Assembly: GCF_010499245.1 (NCBI RefSeq)
Contig: NZ_JAAGOW010000001.1
Coordinates: forward strand, 1-64,000
DNA length: 64,000 bases
Direction of reading: 5' to 3'
Source: Variovorax sp. WS11
GTDB taxonomy: Bacteria > Pseudomonadota > Gammaproteobacteria > Burkholderiales > Burkholderiaceae_C
Shown: positions 55,119 to 63,525 of the stretch, in pieces
Layout of the letters: each line of letters starts with the position of its first letter
Numbering within the stretch: position 1 is the first letter of the stretch
Made by a program: the position numbers and the translations under genes
The notes under the pieces: model-generated
Database searches by the model: none
Seen by the model: the letters and a program-made list of their open reading frames with translations, nothing else
Told to the model about the DNA's origin: nothing

Positions 55119-56120
55119 GTGCCCCTACGCCGTCACCTGATCGTCCGTTCCGTCGCCATCGCCGCAGCGCTCGCGGCCGGCGCGCCCTGCCTTGCGCTCG
55201 CGCAAGCCAAGCTCAAGGTGGCGGCGGTCTACACCGTGCCCTTCGAGCAGCAATGGGTGGGCCGTATCCACAAGGCATTGAAGGCGGCCGAAGCGCGTGG
55301 CGAGATCGAGTACAAGGCCACCGAGAACGTCTCCAACGCAGACTACGAGCGCGTGATGCGCGAGTACGCGCAGGCCGGCAACCAGCTGATCCTCGGCGAG
55401 GTCTTCGGCGTCGAGGCCGCGGCGCGCAAGGTCGCGAAGGACTTCCCGAAAACGGCCTTCCTGATGGGCTCCTCGCTGAAGCCGCAGGCGCCCAACTTCT
55501 CGGTCTTCGACAACTACATCCAGGAGCCGGCCTATCTCTCCGGCATGGTGGCCGGCGGCATGACCAAGACCAACAAGATCGGCATGGTCGGCGGCTTCCC
55601 CATTCCCGAGGTCAACCGGCTGATGAACGCCTTCATGGCCGGCGCAAAGGAAACCAACCCCAAGGTGGAGTTCAGCGTGAGCTTCATCAACAGCTGGTTC
55701 GACCCGCCCAAGGCCAAGGAGGCCGCCTTCGCGATGATCGACAAGGGCGCCGACCTGATGTATGCCGAGCGCTTCGGCGTCAGCGACGCAGCCAAGGAAA
55801 AGGGCAAGCTCGCCATCGGCAACGTGATCGACACGCAGGACAAGTACCCCGACACCGTGGTGGCCTCGGCACTGTGGAACTTCGAGCCCTCGGCCGACCG
55901 CGCGATCAAGCTGGTGAAGGAAGGCAAGTTCGCCGCCGAGGACTACGGCCCCTATTCGATGATGAAGCACAAGGGCTCCGAGCTGGCGCCGCTCGGCACT
56001 TTCGAGAAGAAGGTGCCGCCGGAGATCTTGGCCAAGGTCAAGGCGAGAGAGGCCGAGATCCTCTCCGGAAAATTCACCGTCAAGGTCAACGATAGCCAAC
56101 CGAAATCCACCGCCAAGTAA
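55119..56120 (+). CDS. BMP-family nucleoside-binding protein of an ABC transporter
   Basis: 333 residues from a GTG start with GAGGAGAGA upstream. The signal peptide (ALAAGAPCLALAQAKL) is followed by a periplasmic binding fold with VAAVYTVPFEQQWVGRIHKAL, FLMGSSLKPQAPNFSVFDNYIQEP and GMVGGFPIPEVNRLMNAFMAG. BMP/Med proteins bind purine or pyrimidine nucleosides. First of the four transport genes. Confidence 0.9.
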   Translation: MPLRRHLIVRSVAIAAALAAGAPCLALAQAKLKVAAVYTVPFEQQWVGRIHKALKAAEARGEIEYKATENVSNADYERVMREYAQAGNQLILGEVFGVEAAARKVAKDFPKTAFLMGSSLKPQAPNFSVFDNYIQEPAYLSGMVAGGMTKTNKIGMVGGFPIPEVNRLMNAFMAGAKETNPKVEFSVSFINSWFDPPKAKEAAFAMIDKGADLMYAERFGVSDAAKEKGKLAIGNVIDTQDKYPDTVVASALWNFEPSADRAIKLVKEGKFAAEDYGPYSMMKHKGSELAPLGTFEKKVPPEILAKVKAREAEILSGKFTVKVNDSQPKSTAK

Positions 56121-56141
56121 GCGCGATGGATGGTTCCTGCT

Positions 56142-56256
56142 CCCTCTCCCGCTTGCGGGAGAGGGTTGGGGTGAGGGCACCGGGCCGTGGATAGCGCTCA
56201 GCCTCAACAACCGCCCGCTGCCCTCACCCCCGCCCTCTCCCGCAAGCGGGAGAGGG
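56142..56256. repeat. Pair of inverted REP-like elements flanking the ABC ATPase start
   Basis: Copy 1 (56142-56178) has an 11-bp perfect stem, CCCTCTCCCGC - TT - GCGGGAGAGGG, followed by TTGGGGTGAGGG. Copy 2 (56221-56256) is its inverse: CCCTCACCCC, then the same stem with an AA loop. The GTG start of the ATPase (56187) lies between them and copy 2 is translated (residues about 12-24, ALTPALSRKRERE). Confidence 0.85.
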
Positions 56257-57782
56257 AGCAAGAGAGCGTCCTCTCGCTGCGCGGCATCAGCAAGCGCTTC
56301 GGCACCTTGGTCGCCAACGACGCGATCTCGCTCGAACTGAAGGCCGGCGAGGTGCTGGCTCTCCTGGGCGAGAACGGCGCCGGCAAGTCCACGCTGATGT
56401 CGATCCTCTTCGGCCACTACACCGCCGACGAAGGCGAGATCGAGGTCTTCGGCCGGCCGCTGGCGCCCGGCCTGCCCAAGGCGGCGCTGGCCGCAGGCAT
56501 CGGCATGGTGCACCAGCACTTCACGCTGGCCGACAACCTGAGCGTGCTAGACAACGTGATGATGGGCACCGAGCCCTGGTGGCAGCCCTTCTCGCGGCGT
56601 GCCGCCGCGCGCGCCAGGCTGCTCGAGGTCTCGCAGCGCTTCGGCCTGCCGGTGCAGCCGGAGGCCCGGGTCGGCAGCCTGTCGGTGGGCGAGCGGCAGC
56701 GGGTGGAGATCCTCAAGGCGTTGTACCGGGGCGCGCGCATCCTGATCCTCGACGAGCCCACCGCCGTTCTCACCCCGCAGGAAAGCGAGGCGCTGTTCCA
56801 CACGCTCGCGCAGATGGTGGCCGGCGGGCTCTCGATCATCTTCATCAGCCACAAGCTGGACGAGGTGCTGCGCGTCTCGCACCGCATCGCGGTGCTGCGC
56901 GGCGGCAGGCTGGTGGCCGAGGCGCCCACGCGCGAGACCACGCAGGCGCAGCTGGCGCTGTGGATGGTCGGCCATGCGGTGGAGGGCGTGATGCGGACGC
57001 CGGCGCGGCAGGTGGGCGATGCGGTGTGCGTGCTCGACCACGTGCGCACCGCCGGCGAGGGGCACGACCGGCTGCTCGATGTCTCGCTCGCCCTGCGCGC
57101 CGGCGAGATCACGGCCGTGGCGGGCGTCTCCGGCAACGGGCAGGTCGCGCTGGCGGAGCTGCTTTGCGGCACGCGCCGCGCGACCGGCGGCAGCGTGCAG
57201 CTGATGGGACGCGCCCTGCCCGCCTCGCCCGCTCGCCTGGTCCGGCGCGGCGTGGCCCGCATTCCGGAGGACCGGCACGCAGTCGGCGTGGTGGGCGACC
57301 TGCCGGTGTGGGAGAACGCGGTCTCCGAGCGGCTTCGCAACGCCGGCTTCTCGCGCTGGCTCTGGGTGCGGCGCGCGGCGGCGCGTGCCCATGCACGCCG
57401 CGTCGAGCAGGCCTTCGACGTGCGCGGCGCCGGGCTGGACGCGCCGGCGCGCGCGCTCTCGGGCGGCAACATGCAAAAGCTCATCCTCGGCCGTGCGCTG
57501 CTGGCGCCGGATGCGGCAAAGAACAAGACAGCGCGCCTGATCGTCGCGCACCAGCCCACATGGGGCCTGGACATCGGCGCGGTCGCCTACGTGCAGCAGC
57601 AGCTGATCGCGGCACGCGATGCCGGCGCCGCGGTGCTGCTGATTTCCGATGACCTCGACGAGGTGCTGGCGCTGGGGGACCGGGTCGCCGTGATGCACGG
57701 CGGCCGGCTGGGCGAGCCACGCCCCGCTTCGGCTTGGACGCGCGAAGCCATCGGGCTGGCGATGGCAGGCTCTCCAGGATGA
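56187..57782 (+). CDS. Nucleoside ABC transporter, dual ATPase
   Basis: 531 residues with two ABC domains, as in BmpE/RbsA-type ATPases. Domain 1 has Walker A GENGAGKSTL, signature LSVGERQRVEILKALY and Walker B LILDEPTAVLTP; domain 2 has GVSGNGQVALAELL, a degenerate Walker A, and SGGNMQKLILGRAL. The N-terminal 24 residues include REP-derived sequence, so the native start may have been altered. The stop overlaps the next permease by ATGA. Confidence 0.9.
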   Translation: MDSAQPQQPPAALTPALSRKREREQESVLSLRGISKRFGTLVANDAISLELKAGEVLALLGENGAGKSTLMSILFGHYTADEGEIEVFGRPLAPGLPKAALAAGIGMVHQHFTLADNLSVLDNVMMGTEPWWQPFSRRAAARARLLEVSQRFGLPVQPEARVGSLSVGERQRVEILKALYRGARILILDEPTAVLTPQESEALFHTLAQMVAGGLSIIFISHKLDEVLRVSHRIAVLRGGRLVAEAPTRETTQAQLALWMVGHAVEGVMRTPARQVGDAVCVLDHVRTAGEGHDRLLDVSLALRAGEITAVAGVSGNGQVALAELLCGTRRATGGSVQLMGRALPASPARLVRRGVARIPEDRHAVGVVGDLPVWENAVSERLRNAGFSRWLWVRRAAARAHARRVEQAFDVRGAGLDAPARALSGGNMQKLILGRALLAPDAAKNKTARLIVAHQPTWGLDIGAVAYVQQQLIAARDAGAAVLLISDDLDEVLALGDRVAVMHGGRLGEPRPASAWTREAIGLAMAGSPG

Positions 57783-58840
57783 GACTGGAGCGTCGACACG
57801 AAGCTTCGCGCGCCGCGCTGCTGCTGGCGCCCGTCGGCGCGATCGGCTTCACCCTGCTGGTCAGCGCGCTGCTGGTGCTGTGGGCCGGCGCGCCGGTGGG
57901 CCGTACCTATGCGCTGCTGCTGCAGGGCGGCTTCGGCTCGGTCTTCGCCTGGAGCGAGACGCTCACGCGCGCCACGCCGCTGATCCTCACCGGCCTGGCC
58001 GCCACCGTCGCATTCAAGGCCCGGCTCTTCAACATCGGCGCCGAGGGGCAGTTCTACGGCGGCGCGCTCGCTGCCGTGGCGGTGGGCGGCATGCATGGCG
58101 GCACCGGCTTCGCGCTGCCGATCTGGCTGCTCTTCCCGCTGATGATGGCGGCCGCCGCCTGCGTCGGCGCCCTGCTGCTGCTGGGCCCCGCGCTGATGAA
58201 GAACAAGCTGGGCGTGGACGAGGTGGTGACCACGCTGCTGATCAACTTCATCGTGCTGCTCGGCGTCTCGGCGCTGCTCGACGGGCCGATGAAGGACCCG
58301 ACGGCGATGGGCTGGCCGCAGAGCGTGTCGCTGCAGTCCGAGCTGGAACTGGGCCGGTTGATTGCCCAGACCCGCGTCCACACCGGCCTGATGTGGGCCG
58401 GCGCGCTGGCCCTGCTGGCCTGGGTGCTCTTCAAGTACACGGTGATCGGCTTCGACATCCGCGCGCTGGGCGCCAATGCGCGGGCGGCGGCCTTCGCCGG
58501 CGTGCCGGTCACGCGCACCGTGGTGCTGGTGGCCTTGATCTCGGGCGCGCTGGCGGGGCTGGCCGGCGCCATCGAGGTGGCGGGCCGCACCAGCTACGTC
58601 ACGCTCGACATGTCGCCCGGCTACGGCTACAGCGGCATTGTGATCGCGATGCTGGCCGGGCTGCATCCGCTGGGCGTGCTGGCCGCGGGCGTGTTCGTGG
58701 CCGGCGTGCAGGTGGGGGCAGACACGATGAGCCGGGCGATCGGCGTGCCGACCTATATCGCCGATGTGATCGTGGCCGCCTCGCTGATCGCAGTGCTGGT
58801 GGCCACGCTGCTCACGCAATATCGCCTGCGATGGAAATAG
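57779..58840 (+). CDS. Nucleoside ABC transporter permease 1
   Basis: 353 residues with about ten transmembrane segments. LFNIGAEGQFYGGALAAVAV and GVDEVVTTLLINFIVLLGVSA are typical of BmpF-type permeases. It is the first of two heterodimeric permeases and overlaps the second by ten bases. Confidence 0.9.
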   Translation: MRLERRHEASRAALLLAPVGAIGFTLLVSALLVLWAGAPVGRTYALLLQGGFGSVFAWSETLTRATPLILTGLAATVAFKARLFNIGAEGQFYGGALAAVAVGGMHGGTGFALPIWLLFPLMMAAAACVGALLLLGPALMKNKLGVDEVVTTLLINFIVLLGVSALLDGPMKDPTAMGWPQSVSLQSELELGRLIAQTRVHTGLMWAGALALLAWVLFKYTVIGFDIRALGANARAAAFAGVPVTRTVVLVALISGALAGLAGAIEVAGRTSYVTLDMSPGYGYSGIVIAMLAGLHPLGVLAAGVFVAGVQVGADTMSRAIGVPTYIADVIVAASLIAVLVATLLTQYRLRWK

Positions 58841-59751
58841 CCGACATCCTCTCCAACCAGGCCTTCTGGGTGGCGGTGCTGCGCATCGCCACGCCGCTGA
58901 TCTTCGGCACGCTGGGCGTGCTGCTGTGCGAGCGCGCGGGCGTGTTGAACCTCGGCATCGAGGGCATCATGGTCGCGGGCGCTTTCACCGGATGGCTCAC
59001 GGTGTATGCCGGCGCGCCCTTGTGGGCGGGCGTGGCGGTGGCCGCGCTCACGGGTGCGGTCTTCGGCTTGCTGCATGCCCTGCTCACCGTAGGCCTCGCA
59101 CTGTCGCAGCACGTGTCGGGCCTCGGCATCACGCTGCTGGCGACGGCGCTCAGCTATTACGGTTACCGCGTGAGCTTCCCGAAGGTCAACGCGCCGCCGA
59201 CGGTCACGCCCTTCGCGCCGATGGAGTGGCTGCCCATCCCCGTGCTCGACGCGCAGACGCCGCTCACGCTGCTGGCGCTGCTGCTGGTGCCGCTGCTGGC
59301 GTACTTGCTCTACCGCACGCCGCTGGGCCTGGCACTGCGCATGGTGGGCGAGAACCCGCAGGCGGCCGAGGGCCAGGGCGTGTCGGTCGCGGCCACACGC
59401 ACCGGCGCCATCGTGGCCGGCTCGGCGCTGATGGGCGTGGCGGGCTCCTTCCTCACGCTCTCGGCCTTCAACGCCTTCTTCTTCAACATGGTCAACGGGC
59501 GCGGCTGGATCTGCGTGGCACTGGTCGTGTTCGCCTCCTGGCGGCCGGGCAAGGCCCTGCTGGGTGCCTTGCTGTTCGCCTTCTTCGACGCACTGCAGCT
59601 GCGGCTGCAACAATCGGGCGACGCGCTGCTGCCCTACCAGCTGTACCTGATGCTGCCCTATGTGCTGTCGATCGTGGCGCTGGTGCTGGTGGCGCGCAAG
59701 GCCGGCTATCCGCAGGCCCTCATGAAGCCCTATCGCAAGGGAGAACGCTGA
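58831..59751 (+). CDS. Nucleoside ABC transporter permease 2
   Basis: 306 residues, multi-spanning, BmpG-type. Conserved GVLNLGIEGIMVAGAFTGWL, LALRMVGENPQAAEGQGV and NGRGWICVALVVFASWRPGKALLGALLFAF. It pairs with the preceding permease; the deaminase gene follows after four bases, so imported pyrimidines can feed the pathway directly. Confidence 0.9.
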   Translation: MEIADILSNQAFWVAVLRIATPLIFGTLGVLLCERAGVLNLGIEGIMVAGAFTGWLTVYAGAPLWAGVAVAALTGAVFGLLHALLTVGLALSQHVSGLGITLLATALSYYGYRVSFPKVNAPPTVTPFAPMEWLPIPVLDAQTPLTLLALLLVPLLAYLLYRTPLGLALRMVGENPQAAEGQGVSVAATRTGAIVAGSALMGVAGSFLTLSAFNAFFFNMVNGRGWICVALVVFASWRPGKALLGALLFAFFDALQLRLQQSGDALLPYQLYLMLPYVLSIVALVLVARKAGYPQALMKPYRKGER

Positions 59752-59755
59752 CGCC

Positions 59756-61036
59756 ATGCTCGACCTACTGGTTCACAACGCCACGCTGCCCGACGGCCGC
59801 ACCGACATGTCCATCGCCGTGCAGGACGGCCGCATCGCCGAAGTGACGGCGGGCCTCGATGCACCGGCGCACGAGAAGCTCGATGCCCAAGGCCTGCTGG
59901 TCGCCCCGCATTTCGTCGATCCGCATTTCCACATGGACGCCACGCTGAGCTACGGCCTGCCGCGGGTCAACCAGAGCGGCACGCTGCTCGAAGGCATCGC
60001 GCTATGGGGCGAGCTCAAGCCACTGCTCACCGCCGAGGCGCTGATCGAGCGTGCGATGGCCTACTGCGACTGGGCGGTGGCCAAAGGGCTGCTGGCGATC
60101 CGCAGCCATGTCGACACCAGCGATCCGAGCCTGCTCGCCGTCGATGCGCTGCTCGAGGTCAAGAAGCGGGTCGCGCCCTACCTCACCCTGCAGCTCGTCG
60201 CCTTCCCGCAGGACGGCGTCTTGCGCACGCCGGGCGGCGTCGACAACCTGAAGCGCGCGCTCGACAAGGGCGTGGACGTGGTCGGCGGCATTCCGCACTT
60301 CGAGCGCACCATGGCCGACGGCGCCGCCAGCGTGAAGCTGCTGTGCGAGCTGGCCGCCGAGCGCGGCCTGCCGGTGGACATGCACTGCGACGAATCGGAC
60401 GACCCGCTCTCGCGCCACATCGAGACCCTGGCCTTCGAGGCGCAGCGGCTCGGGCTGCAGGGGCGCGTGACCGGCTCGCACTGCACCTCCATGCATTCGA
60501 TGGACAACTACTACGTGAGCAAGCTGCTGCCGCTCATCGCCGAAGCCGGTGTCGGCGTGGTGGCCAATCCACTGATCAACATCACGCTGCAGGGCCGGCA
60601 CGACAGCTACCCCAAGCGCCGCGGCATGACGCGCGTACCCGAGCTGATGGCCCAGGGCGTGAACGTCGCCTTCGGCCACGACTGCGTGATGGACCCGTGG
60701 TACGGCATGGGCTCGGGCGACATGCTGGAAGTGGCGCACATGGGCCTGCATGTGGCGCAGATGACCAGCCAGCAGGGCATCCGGCAGTGCTTCGACGCGG
60801 TGACGACGAATGCCGCGAAGGTCTTCGGGCTCGAAGGCTACGGCCTGGAGGCGGGTTGCGATGCGAGCTTCGTGCTGCTGCAGGCGCGCGATCCCATCGA
60901 GGCGATCCGGCTGCGCGCGTCGCGGCTCAAGGTGTATCGCAAGGGCCTCCTGCTGGCGCAGACGCCGCCGGCCACGGCCGCCCTGCATCTCTCCGGCCGC
61001 CCGCCCACGACCGGCTGGATGATTCCCAGGCCCTGA
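59756..61036 (+). CDS. Cytosine deaminase-like amidohydrolase
   Basis: 426-residue amidohydrolase. Metal ligands are visible in DPHFHMDATL (HxH), MHCDESDD, GSHCTSMHSMD and FGHDCVMDPWY (final Asp). The size and the FGHDCVMDPWYGMGSGDMLE segment fit CodA-type cytosine deaminase, which produces uracil. Within this operon it would feed uracil to Upp and the Urc proteins. Specificity for another cyclic amidine is possible. Confidence 0.85.
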   Translation: MLDLLVHNATLPDGRTDMSIAVQDGRIAEVTAGLDAPAHEKLDAQGLLVAPHFVDPHFHMDATLSYGLPRVNQSGTLLEGIALWGELKPLLTAEALIERAMAYCDWAVAKGLLAIRSHVDTSDPSLLAVDALLEVKKRVAPYLTLQLVAFPQDGVLRTPGGVDNLKRALDKGVDVVGGIPHFERTMADGAASVKLLCELAAERGLPVDMHCDESDDPLSRHIETLAFEAQRLGLQGRVTGSHCTSMHSMDNYYVSKLLPLIAEAGVGVVANPLINITLQGRHDSYPKRRGMTRVPELMAQGVNVAFGHDCVMDPWYGMGSGDMLEVAHMGLHVAQMTSQQGIRQCFDAVTTNAAKVFGLEGYGLEAGCDASFVLLQARDPIEAIRLRASRLKVYRKGLLLAQTPPATAALHLSGRPPTTGWMIPRP

Positions 61037-61158
61037 TCAGCCCTCCAGCGCCACGCTGAAGCCCACCGTGGTCACGCCGCCGTCGGAACGCGCGAACACG
61101 GCGCCGGGATTGGAGAAGCTCACCTCGGCCGGATGACGTTGCTATCAGCTTCGGAGCT

Positions 61159-61677
61159 TCAAGCGGGCGGATCCAGCGAGCGCCACATGTGGATCTTGCC
61201 GAGGAAGACGCCGCCGACCGCGACGGCAAAGGGCTCGACACCGAAGGACGCGAAGCCGCACTGCACATAGAGCGCCTGCGCCGCCGCGTTCCCTTGCGTC
61301 ACGGTCAGTTGGACCAGCTTGACGCCGTCACGCGCCGCCGCCTGCGCCAGGGCAGCCAGCACCAGTTGCCGGCCGAAGCCGGCGTGCCGCGACGACGGCG
61401 CGACATACATGCCGAACAGGCTTGCCTTGTGCCGCGACTTCTCGCGCGTCTCGAACAGGAGGCCGGCGGTGCCGGCGAGCCGATCGCCGTCGAAGCCGCC
61501 CAGCACGACCTGAGCGGCCTGGGGCGATGCATCGAGCCGCGTCTCCCACCAGGACAGCGGCAGCGCCGCACGCTCCGTGGCGGTGGAGGTGAAGGCCTCG
61601 GGATGACGCTCGTAGGCCTCCAGCATCAGGGCCCGGTAGGCCTGCGCGTCATCGGGAACAAGGCGGCGGATCTGCAT
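61159..61677 (-). CDS. GNAT family N-acetyltransferase
   Basis: 172 residues with a GNAT core: LFGMYVAPSSRHAGFGRQLVLAALAQA (acetyl-CoA loop), VKLVQLTVTQGNAAAQALYVQCGF and EPFAVAVGG at the end. It acetylates an unknown amine. The 120 bases between it and the deaminase carry no clear gene, only a short minus-strand open stretch. Confidence 0.85.
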   Translation of the reverse strand: MQIRRLVPDDAQAYRALMLEAYERHPEAFTSTATERAALPLSWWETRLDASPQAAQVVLGGFDGDRLAGTAGLLFETREKSRHKASLFGMYVAPSSRHAGFGRQLVLAALAQAAARDGVKLVQLTVTQGNAAAQALYVQCGFASFGVEPFAVAVGGVFLGKIHMWRSLDPPA

Positions 61678-61691
61678 CCGTTCACAGGCTC

Positions 61692-61988
61692 TCAGAGCGG
61701 CAGGGGCCGGGCCTCGTAGATCTGCAGCGTCGGCGGCTGCGCGGCCAGGCCGCCCACCGCCTTGGCGAAGCTGCGCGACGCCGGCACCGCGAAATGTGCG
61801 AGCAAGGACTCGCGATCGGCCCATTGCTCGACGAAGACCAGGCGCAGCGGGTTCTCTTCGTCGCGATGCACCGCATGGGAGCTGCAGCCGGGCTCGGCGC
61901 GCGAGCGCCGGACATGCTCGAGGCTGAGGGCCAGGACTTCGTCCAGGGTGTCGGGTTTGGCGACGATGTCGCCGGTCACGAGAATCAT
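61692..61988 (-). CDS. Antibiotic biosynthesis monooxygenase-domain protein (ABM)
   Basis: 98 residues, an alpha/beta dimeric ABM fold. VTGDIVAKPDTLDEVLALSLEHVR, EPGCSSHAVHRDEENPLRLVFVEQW and LLAHFAVPASRSF match the family, which includes small quinol monooxygenases such as YgiN. Substrate unknown. It lies 14 bases before the acetyltransferase. Confidence 0.8.
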   Translation of the reverse strand: MILVTGDIVAKPDTLDEVLALSLEHVRRSRAEPGCSSHAVHRDEENPLRLVFVEQWADRESLLAHFAVPASRSFAKAVGGLAAQPPTLQIYEARPLPL

Positions 61989-62003
61989 GGCGTCTCCTGT
62001 TCT

Positions 62004-63446
62004 TCAAGCCGAGGGAGCGATGGCCTCGGCATATTCGTAAAGCGCGCCGAGGATCTCCTCGCCGCGCTCGTCGGCCGTCTCGGCCAGCACGTCGATCGCG
62101 GCGAAGAGCTGGTCGACATTGCGCGCCCCGCCCTCGCCTTCGAGCAGGCGCGCCACGCGATGCGCCTCCCAGCGCTCGACCTGCTCGGCATCGAGCGTAT
62201 CGGGAAAGTTGCGCGCGCGGTAGCGGAACACCAGCTCCTCCAGCCGAGGGTCGTCGAAGCCGGTGCGCGAACGCGCCAGCTCGGCGGGCGACAGGCCGCG
62301 CAGTTGCGTGAGCCGCCGGCGGTCGCCGTTGCCGACGAAGCCGCCGTAGAGGTCCTCGTCGACATCGAGCGTCTCTGCGCGCGGCCGCTCGTAGACCTGC
62401 GGCCAGATGGCGCTCATGTCGGGCAGCGCCGCCGCCAGTGCCGCGTGGCGCATCGCCGCATCGAGGTCGATGCCCCAGCGCGTGGCCATGGCCGGCGCCA
62501 GGGTCTTGAGGTTGCCGACCACCATCGGCGACTTGTTGAGGTGCACGCCCTTCAGCGGCAGGCGCAGCACGCCTTCCGGCAGATCGGCGCTGCGGGTGAA
62601 GAGGCGCAGGCGCAGGGTCGCGACGTCCAGGTCGCGCAGCTCGCTGGGGTCGTGCGCGAGGTCCCAGGCGAGCAGCTCGTTCTTGTTGCTCGGATGGCTC
62701 GCCAGCGGCCACATCACGGCGAGGCATCCGCGCTCGGCCGGGAACATGCCCGAGACGTGCAGGAAGGGCCGCGCCGTCTCGCGCGTGGCCGGCAAGCCCA
62801 GCTCGCCGGCGACGCGGTCTTTCTTGTGCAACCCCAGCGCGAAGTCGAAGAGCTTGGGCTGGCGCGTGCGGATGAGGCGCGCCAGCGCGATGGTGGCGCG
62901 CACGTCCGAGAGCGCATCGTGGGCCGCCTCGTGCAGCAGCCCGTTGGCGCGCGCCAGGTCTTCCAGCTTGAAGCTCTGCGAGCCGTCTTCCTTCTTCGGC
63001 CACTCGATGCCCTCGGGGCGGAGCGCAAAACACAGGCGCACGACATCGAGCAGGTCCCATCGGCCGCAGTCGTTCTGCCACTCGCGCGCGTAGGGGTCGA
63101 TGAGGTTGCGCCAGAACAGGAAACGCGTCACCTCGTCGTCGAAGCGGATGGTGTTGTAGCCGACGCCGATGGTGCCGGGCTGCGAGAACGCGGCCTCGAT
63201 CTGCGCGGCGAACTCATGCTCGGGCAGGCCGCGTTCGAGGCACAGCTGGGGCGTGATGCCGGTGATCAGGCAGGACTCCGGGCTCGGCAGGTAGTCGGGC
63301 GCGGGCTTGCAGTAGATCATCAAGGGCTCGCCGATCTCGTTGAGCTCGGCGTCGGTGCGAACGCCCGCGAACTGCGCGGGCCGGTCGCGCCGCGGCACGA
63401 CGCCGAAGGTCTCGTAGTCGTGCCAAAGAAAAGTCTGCTTCGTCAT
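62004..63446 (-). CDS. sbcB: Exodeoxyribonuclease I
   Basis: 480 residues, the ExoI length. Exo I motif FLWHDYETFGVVPRRDRPAQF (D and E of DEDD), Exo II in GYNTIRFDDEVTRFLFWRNL and Exo III in HDALSDVRATIALARLI. ExoI degrades single-stranded DNA 3' to 5' in recombination and mismatch repair. The C-terminal SH3-like and helical domains are present. Confidence 0.95.
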   Translation of the reverse strand: MTKQTFLWHDYETFGVVPRRDRPAQFAGVRTDAELNEIGEPLMIYCKPAPDYLPSPESCLITGITPQLCLERGLPEHEFAAQIEAAFSQPGTIGVGYNTIRFDDEVTRFLFWRNLIDPYAREWQNDCGRWDLLDVVRLCFALRPEGIEWPKKEDGSQSFKLEDLARANGLLHEAAHDALSDVRATIALARLIRTRQPKLFDFALGLHKKDRVAGELGLPATRETARPFLHVSGMFPAERGCLAVMWPLASHPSNKNELLAWDLAHDPSELRDLDVATLRLRLFTRSADLPEGVLRLPLKGVHLNKSPMVVGNLKTLAPAMATRWGIDLDAAMRHAALAAALPDMSAIWPQVYERPRAETLDVDEDLYGGFVGNGDRRRLTQLRGLSPAELARSRTGFDDPRLEELVFRYRARNFPDTLDAEQVERWEAHRVARLLEGEGGARNVDQLFAAIDVLAETADERGEEILGALYEYAEAIAPSA

Positions 63447-63525
63447 CAAAAGTGATTTCTCCCTCTTATTACTTTTGCGCCCTTCGCGAAAGCCTCGCGT
63501 CCGGCAATTCGATCCCGATCTCGTT

